Below are positions 1 to 11,200 of a DNA stretch of 64,000 nucleotides, one piece after another; the stretch's first letter is position 1, and each line of letters opens with the position of its first letter. The notes beneath the pieces were generated by a model that was not told where the DNA came from, made no database searches, and saw only the letters and a list, made by a program, of their open reading frames with translations. This DNA is from Liolophura sinensis. Lineage: Eukaryota > Mollusca > Polyplacophora > Chitonida > Chitonidae. Position numbers and translations under genes: made by a program. The stretch spans positions 3,679,246-3,743,245 of the forward strand of contig NC_088296.1 in the NCBI RefSeq assembly GCF_032854445.1. Direction: 5' to 3'.

Positions 1-1130
1 TGTAAGGTGAGTGAGTGGGTCTGTGGTCAGGGCAAGTCCGCTATGGGGTGATAAGCTGTGAGGGATGTAAAGTGAGCGAGTGGGTCTGTGGTCAGGGCAA
101 GTCGGCTATGGGGTGATAACCTGTGAGGGGTGTAAGGTGAGTGAGTGGGTCTGTGGTCAGGACAAGTCCGATATGGGGTGATAACCTGTGAGGGGTGTAA
201 AGTGAGTGAGTGGGTCTGTGGTCAGGGCAAGTCCACTATGGGGTGATAACCTGTGAGGGGTGTAAGGTGAGTGAGTGGGTCTGTGGTCAGGACAAGTCCG
301 ATATGGGGTGATAACCTGTGAGGGGTGTAAAGTGAGCGAGTGGGTCTGTGGTCAGGGCAAGTCCACTATGGGGTGATAACCTGTGAGGGGTGTAAGGTGA
401 GTGAGTGGGTCTGTGGTCAGGGCAAGTCCGATATGGGGTGATAACCTGTGAGGGGTGTAAAGTGAGCGAGTGGGTCTGTGGTCAGGGCAAGTCCACTATG
501 GGGTGATAACCTGTGAGGGGTGTAAGGTGAGTGAGTGGGTCTGTGGTCAGGGCAAGTCCGATATGGGGTGATAACCTGTGAGGGGTGTAAGGTGAGTGAG
601 TGGGTCTGTGGTCAGGACAAGTCCGATATGGGGTGATAACCTGTGAGGGGTGTAAAGTGAGCGAGTGGGCCTGTGGTCAGGGCAAGTCCACTATGGGGTG
701 ATAACCTGTGAGGGGTGTAAGGTGAGTGAGTGGGTCTGTGGTCAGGGCAAGTCCGATATGGGGTGATAAGCTGTGAGGGGTGTAAAGTGAGCGAGTGGGT
801 CTGTGGTCAGGGCAAGTCCACTATGGGGTGATAACCTGTGAGGGGTGTAAGGTGAATGAGTGGGTCTGTGGTCAGGGCAAGTCCGCTATGGGGTGATAAC
901 CTGTGAGGGGTGTAAAGTGAGTGAGTGGGTCTGTGGTCAGGGCAAGTCCACTATGGGGTGATAACCTGTGAGGGGTGTAAGGTGAGTGAGTGGGTCTGTG
1001 GTCAGGACAAGTCCGATATGGGGTGATAACCTGTGAGGGGTGTAAAGTGAGTGAGTGGGTCTGTGGTCAGGGCAAGTCCACTTTGGGGTGATAATCTGTG
1101 AGAGGTGTAAAGTGAGTGAGTGTTGGCAGT
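1..1130 (+). repeat. 65-bp minisatellite carrying HR3 P-box exon end and 5' splice site
   Basis: Seventeen 65-bp periods (TGTAA phase at 1, 66, 131 ... 1106). In register, each unit reads TATGGGGTGATAACC then TGTGAGGGGTGTAAG|GTGAGT. This encodes YGVITCEGCK, the nuclear-receptor P-box that must immediately precede the GFFRR exon at 2130, followed by a consensus donor. Units alternate between type A (AAGGTGAGT) and type B (AAAGTGAGC/T), giving a roughly 130-bp higher-order dimer, with one A-A junction at 521/586. The genuine first zinc-finger exon is the leftmost copy or lies just outside the window. Confidence 0.9.
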
Positions 1131-1226
1131 GCAAGTCCGTTATGAGTATATAACCTGCAGTTATAACTTTTGAATGGGGTGAGACAAGATAGACATAAAA
1201 AGTTCAGTAAGAAATTGTTGCGCAAG

Positions 1227-1780
1227 ACGGTGGGACAACGTGGAGACCAGACAGTGATTGACATTGTGGTGGGACAATGTAGAGACGAGACAGTGACTGA
1301 CATTGTGGTGGGACAACGTAGAGACGAGAGGGTGATTGACATTGTGGTGGGACAACGTAGAGACGAGACAGTGATTGACATTGTGGTGGGACAACGTAGA
1401 GACGAGACAGTGACTGACATTGTGGTGGGACAACATAGAGACGAGACAGTGACTGACATTGTTGTGGGACAAGGTAGAGACAAGACAGTGATTGACATTG
1501 TTGTGGGACAAGGTAGAGACAAGACAGTGATTGACATTGTTGTGGGACAAGGTAGAGACAAGACAGTGATTGACATTGTTGTGGGACAAGGTAGAGACAA
1601 GACAGTGATTGACATTGTTGTGGGACAAGGTAGAGACAAGACAGTGATTGACATTGTTGTGGGACAAGGTAGAGACAAGACAGTGATTGACATTGTTGTG
1701 GGACAAGGTAGAGACAAGACAGTGATTGACATTATTGTGGGACAACGTAGAGACAAGACAGTGATTAACATTGTGGTGGA
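1227..1780. repeat. 39-bp minisatellite in HR3 intron (about 14 copies)
   Basis: Unit of 39 bp (GACATTGTTGTGGGACAAGG and 19 more bases). It is divisible by three, which is why overlapping open frames occur on both strands. The left copies carry GGTGGGACAACG variants and the right copies are homogenised to TTGTGGGACAAGG. No splice site was seen in the unit. Confidence 0.95.
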
Positions 1781-2129
1781 ACTAGGTTAAGCTAGAAGAT
1801 GAGAAAGTAATTGTGGTAGAAAAGATGATATGACGGTAGAAAAGAGAAGTTACCTGAACATCTTGTAGTTGTCTCTACATTTTCAAGTATTTATTCTGAG
1901 GATATTATTTAGTAAAAAGTGAAAAGGCTCAGTAATGGATTACTCCATTAGAAAAGTCTTGGCTTGTATGTGGAGTGAATACTGTAAAAGTACTTTACTC
2001 TTGGGAACATATCTTCCAAAATTAATTTGATGAGTCTAATACAAGAAATGTCTGACATTGGATGTACAAAATGCTTCCAACCACAAGGAAATGGGTCCAA
2101 TACTTCTGTTCTCTCGGAATTGTTATTAG

Positions 2130-2271
2130 GGATTTTTCCGCCGCAGTCAGGCTGGTCCTGTCAACTATCAATGTCCCCGCAACAAAAACTGTTTGATAGA
2201 CCGTGTCAACCGCAACCGCTGTCAGTACTGCCGGCTGCAGAAGTGCATCGCCCTTGGCATGTCCAGAGACG
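2130..2271 (+). CDS. HR3: HR3 exon: second zinc finger of DNA-binding domain
   Basis: Acceptor ttattag|GGA and donor GACG|gtgagt. It starts exactly after the P-box codons, at GFFRRSQ, which is the conserved nuclear-receptor intron position between the zinc fingers. It carries the four second-finger cysteines ([23 protein letters not shown]). It ends with one base carried into the next exon. Confidence 0.95.
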
Positions 2272-5200
2272 GTGAGTTACCATGGTTACACTAGGCAGTC
2301 TTTTTTTAAATTTTTTTTATTTTGGATCAGGTGTTTGATAATCAAGTCAGTCCTCTGAATGTTGGTGTAAAGTACAGTAAATTTTGTTCAAATGGTGCCT
2401 TTTTGATTGGCAAATTAAATAACAATGCTGAAAATTACAATTTTTCCAGTAGGAGATCATGATAACTTTTAAACAAACCTCAAAACACCTTTCTAAAATC
2501 AGTAGCGCTCGGGTCTTTCATCAACCTGAGGATGGGCGTGGGTTTCCCCCAGGCTCTGCCCAGTTTCCTCCCACCATAATGCTGGCTGCTGTCATATAAG
2601 TGAAATATTCTTAAGCATGGCGTAAAACCCCAGTCAAATAAATAAATAAGTCAATAGGACTCGCATTCGAGTCAAAACAAGCGACCTAGTCCGGGAAGGC
2701 AGGTAGACCACAGGTGTGCTTTGATTCACGTAGTTTTCCATTGGTTTTCAGCGGTGAAGTTTGGTCGGATGTCCAAGAAACAGCGTGAGCGCGTAGAGGA
2801 CGAGGTGAACATGGTGAAGCAGGGTCAGCTGAATGGGTATGCCCCCACCTCCCCCGCACCCACCCACTACACGCATCTCCCCAACAACGTCAACAACAAC
2901 AACAACAACCAATACAGCACGTAAGCTTCAGTCATGTACTCTTCTGTTGCCTGGCAAACGCCTGATATCTTAACCTTTCTCGTGTGTAGTGGGAAGAGCT
3001 AGGAAACTGTTTGACCGGTTTGGCAGATTCTAACCAAAAGTAGTTAACAACACACATATCAAGTACAAGAACATCTCAACATGGGCCATCTATATTGGCC
3101 ATCTTACACTGATTCTGGTTTCTTTCCCATTCAAAATTGAAAAGAAAGAAGTGTGGCTTATCTTAGGCCTGTTTGGCAAAATGGCTGTTTTAAACCTTTG
3201 TACCAGCTGATAGTTACCATGGTAATTTAGCATCTCCATAGTTACACACTAGTGAACATCAGTCATATTGACAATCTTAAGAGATTCTGTGAAAGAATGA
3301 TGGATTCTAGTTCTTTCGTTTCCAAAATTTAAAAAAAAACTCAAAATATTCCAGTTTTGTGTCGGGGAAAGTGTTAACTAAAATGAGACATGGTCATTTT
3401 TGTCCATGCCTGAAGATTGCCGCGTTACAATTCTAGCAAACTCGTGAAGTGAAGAACCTCTTTCTTACAAATCAGTCTTGCCAGCTTTACTGTGGACGCA
3501 GTTTGCATTCTATTGAACAAAGTCATAGCAAATATAGTTGAAAAGCAAAGAATCAGTGGTTGTTCCACTTGGACACCTGACAAAATAATTATATGAATAG
3601 ATAGGATTATGTTCGATAAAAATTACATATAACTTTACATCATTGATAACAGGCAGAAAGGTTGAGATATTGGGGGTGATTCTCTGCTATTTTTGTGTTT
3701 TTAATTTCCTATTAACACGAATCGTCTGGTATTCACAAGCAAAAATCTGAACTTTGGGCAGAAATGTTACAGATATCTGTAATGTGGATATGGAAGAGAA
3801 AGGGTAGCCACAATTGACCCACGATTTTGGATTTGGTGGCTGATCAATTCTGAGGCACATCATTTTTTTGAAAATTTTATGTGAAAATCATTGAAAAGCT
3901 GCTCAAAGTTCAGTTTTGTCTTGCTGAATTTTCTGAGAGTTATAATGAGGTTTCCAGCAGAAGAAAAATTTTTCCTTGAAGAAGAAACAGGAATGAAGCC
4001 TGTAAAGTCTTTGAAATATTTTATTATCCATGGTCACTGAATTTAACATCAGTAATAATGAGTTGCTTTCTGCTGTGTTTTTGATGAAAACATATGTCAT
4101 TAAGAGTTATCAGAATAAGTAAAAAATACTTCCGAAGAACCCAAAAATGTTCAGAATTCTCAAAGAAATGTAGACAAAGATTATTTGCCGAAAAGTAATA
4201 ATGTACGAAAAAAAAGTGGTTTAAGATATTTTCTTCTGCTGAAAATCTTATACATGTATGCATGAATGTATTTGTTTTTTTTTGTGCGCAAATCATATCC
4301 TCAAAGGTGAAATGAAAGATGCACGACTTTATTCAGCTTAAAGACACAAATGCTTTTCTTTTTGGCAGAATGACAGGAAGTAATATCCTGTTATTTGTAA
4401 AAGGGTTTTATTTAAAGGTGAAAAAAAAAATCGTTAATCCTTTCAGGATATCTTAATTTTTATTTACTTAGAGCATTCCTGAAATATGAAGATGGAGTTT
4501 GTTTTCTTCAGACCAAAGAGTTACTGTTGCATTTCACCTTTGAACAAGTCTTTAGACGAGAATAAATTTGTTAAGATGTGCTTTGGTGGGGCTGAGTTAC
4601 TTGCAATCTCGCCATAGAAGTCATCCAGATCTGGTGGTTGCTCCCTGTTCTTGACTTGCTGCTTACAAGATCTGAAGTATTTAAACACCTATTCATGGTA
4701 GGCCCTCCATTTACCCAACCAAACTCTAGCTTCAATGGTGTGGTAATTGGCTCTTCTCAAGGTTTCTACCGGACCTCAAAAACTGTGAAAACCATGGAAT
4801 TTGAAAGTAACTTTTCCAGGCCTGGGAAATCCTTGAAAAAGGGGTTTTGTGGTTGGGCCTGGAAAAACCTTGAACTTGTGAATTATCCTGGCAAGGTCTG
4901 ACATGAGAGCTCATGTGATTGGGTTACAGCAGATGTTACTTCAGATTAGTCTGACGTGCCTATTCAAAGAGAGCTCATGGGATTGGCTTACAGCAGATGT
5001 TAGTTCAGATTAGTCTGACGTGCCTATTCAAAGAGAGCTCATGTGATTGGCTTACAGCAGATGTTAGTTCAGATTAGTCTGACGTGCCTATTCAAAGAGA
5101 GCTCATGATTGGCTTACAGCAGATGTTACTTCAGATTAGTCTGACGTGCCTATTCAAAGAGAGCTCATGTGATTGGCTTACAGCAGATGTTACTTCAGAT

Positions 5201-8200
5201 CAAGTAAACATTAAATCACTTAATGGAGCAGCTCTTAGATCTTAGATGTACGAGATTAGGTTTACATATAGAACACGTTTGATGTGCATTTGTACATGTG
5301 TGTGTGTGTATTTGGTATTGTTCGGGTGGTGTCTATATTGGGCATTTCACTGTATCCAGTTTGGCTGTTCAAGTATAGGATGTGGGACTCCATGAAATGC
5401 TAAATGACTTAACATATTGTGTGTTGACACCATTTTGTCACCTTGGTTACCCTGGCTGACAATTGTTTTTTTGCAAATCCTCCACCTTCTGAATTGTGGC
5501 TCCATGTTGCAAACATTTGTCCTGTAGAGCAAAATGTGGTATTTATAACACACGTTGTTTAATAGAGACGTAGTCATAGATGTTGGAATGTGTTGTTTGT
5601 CAGCTGTATGTAAAAAAGGGAGATCAGTCAGTTATGCTTCCGTAAAGTGCAAAAATCAAATAAAATTATGTTTAAAATGTTCATGTCCATATTGATGTAA
5701 CGACTACATTGCAAGTTTACTTAACCTGTGTCAACATACAATTGTCATATTTGCATGGGCATAATTTTAGTGACTAACACCGTTTGTGAGCTTCGAGTAA
5801 GACATAACCCAACGAAGTGAGCTTAAGAATGGCATTAAACATCCTGAAAGCACTTTAAATCTGCCGGGATTTGTGATCTGAATCAGTGGTGAAAAGGGTC
5901 ACATCTGCATGGTTATTTGGGAAAGCATTAATGCAGTTGTGAGCGTAAGTGGACAGATATGGGGTGTATTCGGTTTTATTGGACTATGAGCTGGATGTGA
6001 TAATGTGTCATTGCTTGAATTGTCTCTTACTGCTTTGGAAAAAAATGTGTCCATTTTGTATGCAGAGTAAAAGAAACGTTGTGGAATTTGTCTCCATTTA
6101 CTCATCGAAAAATAATACAATACAGAAAATAAATGGGAAGTGCAGGTATAAAGTTGAACAAAACTCTCTCTTGTCCATTCAGGAGTGCCATGGCGTTTGG
6201 AAATGCTCTTAGAAGGTGCATGAGAAACTAATATGTTTTGCTTTGAGGATGTTGGGACTCTTCATTCTACACTGGGTAGTGACGAACAGGCAGACATCCT
6301 GATTTTATATTCTCACTCAGAGAAAGGCAGAAATAATTACAGATTGTGTTTCTGTATTTACAGTGAATATATTGTATATGTATTTACATATATTGATTTC
6401 ACAATTGTACCACCGTTACCCAATCATTGACCTCAGTAGTTCTTGGAACTTTTTTCTCGGTAAAAATTTAGACAAAGGCGAAGGAAGAAAAAGACTTGTA
6501 AGAAACTGATTTGAATATGGATTTATGATCAAGTAGCAGAAACTATTTTTCAGTCATGTTCAGGATGGTAAGCCTTTGGGAAGAGAATTGCAGTTTTGAA
6601 AACTGTTTCCATGGAAGTAATTCATTGGTAATTTGAATAACCACATAAGGATGAATTGGCATTTATAACCAGACGTGTAGTTGTATGGCACTCAGTCATC
6701 AAGTCTGGGAAACAGTTTTAGAAGGCCCTTACATGTATTAAATGTGTCAGCCATTGAGTATTCCACGCCCTCTCCAGTTTCACAGACACGCAGTATCAAT
6801 ATCCGGCCAATGGGGTGACGTCTTACCCAAGCCCCACTCCCCAGGAATACCTGCCTGCTGGGGCTGATGTCAACACATACACCGTAGCGCCAGCACCACA
6901 CCCGGTCGCCCTGGTGAAGGCAGTGGATGTCATGGATCATGGTGAGTGTTAAATCTTGAAAAGGGTTCACGGCAGATCTCATGGGCATATTTTTTATCTA
7001 TACTCAAGGTAGAGTAGCCTTTTTGAAGTGTGTGATTGCATTTGTCTTTAGAAAATATTTGTTCAGTTCTTTTAAGTTCATCATAGCAGGAATTATATCG
7101 AGTCTCAGGGTGATCAAAATAAAAAAAACTTGGTATTTTGTCACATGAACTGTTGATGAAAGAGAAGATAGAGGCACTGTAATTCCACAACCTTTTCAAA
7201 TGTGTGCACGGTGTTTATTCAAGCATATTCTGGAGGCATTGATAAAATAATAAATACGGTATTGATTGATAAAATTATAAATGTTGTTTTGTCTCGAAAA
7301 TCAGATTAAAATTGTGTGTAAATTGTGCTGAAAGTTATTTTATGTGAAGAGGTTTGGGAATTAAGGTACTTATAATGAAATGTTTGTAATTGTACCACTA
7401 ATTATGGTTGTAAGTTCTAATGCTTAAGGACACTTGATGGCAACCGTGAGCCGATCTTGTCACATGACTAACTTATGAACAAAGGTTAAAGTAATATTCA
7501 GAATACAGTAATATTGGCAGCGTGGTTACACCATTTATCAGGTAATGGCTTCCTCTCCGGCTGTACGTGGGTAGGTCTTCCAGCAACCTGCGGATGGTCG
7601 TGGGTTTCCCCCGGGCTCTGCCCGGTTTCCTTCCACCTTAATGCTGGCCGCCGTCATATAAATGAAATATTCTTGAGTACGGCGTAAAACACCAATCAAA
7701 TAAATAAATAAATTTGTCAGGGACATTTACATGTGTATGACTTGACACTGTTTCCGCTTTACTCTGCTGTGAAATACCTGACCACTGTTACAGAAGTGAA
7801 GTCTGATTTAAAATAGTGAAGTAAATATCCACATTTGCTGTTTAACAAAGTAATGTCCATCTCATCACAGTTCTTACCTAAATTGACCTTCCAAAATCTT
7901 GAGCAATTTGCAATCACCTATATATAGGTATTGATTAGTCAACATTGTGATTGTCATTCTGCACCCCCCCCCCCCCCCAAAAAAAAATTATGTAAGTTGT
8001 GAAAACCTTGCCTGTATTTGAATCACCTATGCTTGACTCACCTGTACTCAACGCACCTGTGCTTTCCTTGACCAGGTACGTTCGGTAAGGCGATAGCTGA
8101 GGCTCACATCAGGACGTACCTGTACACAGAAGATCAGGTGCAACAAATGCGGCATCAGCCTGTGTCACAGGAGCAGATCACCGCTTATAAAAGTATGGTG

Positions 8201-11200
8201 AGTGCTATAGTTGTGAAAAACTCGGACATCAGTAAAAGGAGTGCAAGATGTGTATGGTGAGTGCTGTAGTTGTGGAAAATGTGGAAATCAGTAAAGGGAG
8301 TGCAGGATGTGTATGGTGAGTGCTGTAGTTGTGAAAAACTCGGACATCAGTAAAAGGAGTGCAGGATGTGTATGGTGAGTGCTGTAGTTGTGAAAAACTC
8401 GGACATCAGTAAAAGGAGTGCAGGATGTGTATGGTGAGTGCTATAGTTGTGAAAAACTCGGACATCAGTAAAAGGAGTGCAAGATGTGTATGGTGAGTGC
8501 TGTAGTTGTGGAAAATGTGGAAATCAGTAAAAGGAGTGCAAGATGTGTATGGTGAGTGCTGTAGTTGTGGAAAATGTGGAAATCAGTAAAAGGAGTGCAG
8601 GATGGGTATGGTGAGTGCTGTAGTTGTGAAAAACTCGGACATCAGTAAAAGGAGTGCAGGATGTGTATGGTGAGTGCTATAGTTGTAGAAAATGTGGAAA
8701 TCAGTAAAGGGAGTGCAGGATGGGTATGGTGAGTGCTGTAGTTGTAGAAAATGTGGAAATCAGTAAAGGGAGTGCAGGATGTGTATGAGGAGTGCTGTAG
8801 TTGTGGAAAATGTGGAAATCAGTAAAAGGAGTGCAGGATGTGTATGGTGAGTGCTATAGTTGTAGAAAACGTGGAAATCAGTAAAGGGAGTGCAAGATGG
8901 GTATGGTGAGTGCTGTAGTTGTGAAAAACTCGGACATCAGTGAAAGGAGTGCAGGATGTGTATGGTGAATGCTATAGTTGTAGAAAATGTGGAAATCAGT
9001 AAAGGGAGTGCAGGATGTGTATGGTGAGTGCTGTAGTTGTAGAAAATGTGGAAATCAGTAAAGGGAGTGCAGGATGTGTATGGTGAGTGCTGTAGTTGTA
9101 GAAAATGTGGAAATCAGTAAAGGGAGTGCAGGATGTGTATGGTGAGTGCTGTAGTTGTAGAAAATGTGGAAATCAGTAAAGGGAGTGCAGGATGGGTATG
9201 GTGAGTGCTATAGTTGTAGAAAATGTGGAAATCAGTAAAGGGAGTGCAGGATGTGTATGGTGAGTGCTGTAGTTGTAGAAAATGTGGAAATCAGTAAAGG
9301 GAGTGCAGGATGTGTATGGTGAGTGCTGTAGTTGTGGAAAATGTGGAAATCAGTAAAGGGAGTGCAGGATGTGTATGGTGAGTGCTGTAGTTGTGAAAAA
9401 CTCGGACGTCAGTAAAAGGAGTGCAGGATGTGTATGGTGAGTGCTGTAGTTGTGGAAAATGTGGAAATCAGTAAAGGGAGTGCAGGATGTGTATGAGGAG
9501 TGCTGTAGTTGTGAAAAACTCGGACATCAGTAAAAGGAGTGCAGGATGTGTATGGTGAGTGCTGTAGTTGTGAAAAACTCGGACATCAGTAAAAGGAGTG
9601 CAGGATGTGTATGGTGAGTGCTGTAGTTGTGAAAAACTCGGACATCAGTAAAAGGAGTGCAGGATGGGTATGGTGAGTGCTGTAGTTGTGAAAAACTCGG
9701 ACATCAGTAAAAGGAGTGCAAGATGTGTATGGTGAGTGCTGTAGTTGTGGAAAATGTGGAAATCAGTAAAGGGAGTGCAGGATGTGTATGAGGAGTGCTG
9801 TAGTTGTGGAAAATGTGGAAATCAGTAAAAGGAGTGCAGGATGTGTATGAGGAGTGCTTTAGTTGTGGAAAATGTGGAAATCAGTAAAAGGAGTGCAGGA
9901 TGTGTATGAGGAGTGCTGTAGTTGTGGAAAATGTGGAAATCAGTAAAAGGAGTGCAGGATGTGTATGAGGAGTGCTGTAGTTGTGGAAAAGGTGGAAATC
10001 AGTAAAAGGAGGGCAGGATGTGTATGAGGAGTGCTGTAGTTGTGGAAAATGTGGAAATCAGTAAAAGGAGTGCAGGATGTGTATGAGGAGTGCTATAGTT
10101 GTAGAAAATGTGGAAGTCAGTAAAAGGAGTGCAGGATGTGTATGAGGAGTGCTGTAGTTGTGGAAAAGGTGGAAATCAGTAAAATGAGTGCAGGATGTGT
10201 ATGAGGAGTGCTATAGTTGTAGAAAATGTGGAAATCAGTAAAGGGAGTGCAGGATGTGTATGAGGAGTGCTGTAGTTGTGGAAAACGTGGAAATCAGTAA
10301 AGGGAGTGCAGGATGTGTATGAGGAGTGCTGTAGTTGTGGAAAACGTGGAAATCAGTAAAAGGAGTGCAGTATGTGTATGAGGAGTGCTGTAGTTGTGGA
10401 AAACGTGGAAATCAGTAAAAGGAGTGCAGGATGTGTATGAGGAGTGCTGTAGTTGTGGAAAACGTGGAAATCAGTAAAAGGAGTGCAGGATGTGTATGAG
10501 GAGTGCTGTAGTTGTGGAAAACGTGGAAATCAGTAAAAGGAGTGCAGGATGTGTATGAGGAGTGCTGTAGTTGTAGAAAACGTGGAAATCAGTAAAAGAA
10601 GTGCAGTATGTGTATGAGGAGTGCTGTAGTTGTGGAAAACGTGGAAATCAGTAAAAGGAGTGCAGTATGTGTATGAGGAGTGCTATAGTTGTGGAAAACG
10701 TGGAAATCAGTAAAAGGAGTGCAGGATGTGTATGAGGAGTGCTGTAGTTGTGGAAAACGTGGAAATCAGTAAAAGGAATGCAAGTTGTGTATAATGAGTT
10801 CAGTAGTTGTGGAAAACATTCTGATTTAACGGGGTGTCTTTATTTTGACATTTTTGTATACTAATCTCCTTTCTTTTCGTCATTGTTTCAGACTCATCGT
10901 CAGCTTTGGCAGGAGGTGGCAGACAAAGTAACGTTAGCAGTGCAGCAGATCATAGAGTTTGCCAAAATGGTGCCGGGCTTCATGGACCTGTCTCAAGATG
11001 ATCAGATCATGCTACTCAAGGCTGGTGGGTAGAATTCCCTTCTCCGAAGAAACCCAAGGTCTGATGCTTGCTGGTCACACCTGTTATCACTTGGTTTTAT
11101 TCAGTGGTAACAAGTTGCTAACTTGGAAGTGAGCCCTGGTCTAATGGTAAAGGCTCTTGCCTTTCAGTTGCGAGTTTCAAAACCAGCTTAGGACAAGTAA

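Noticed and set aside
1067-1790. 194-234-codon frames over the 39-bp repeat
   Set aside because: A 39-bp unit gives open frames on both strands; no family resemblance, no start context.
6771-6785. HR3 acceptor at ttcacag (6784)
   Set aside because: It does not join in phase with the two carried bases of the exon ending at 2920; ctctccag at 6777 does.
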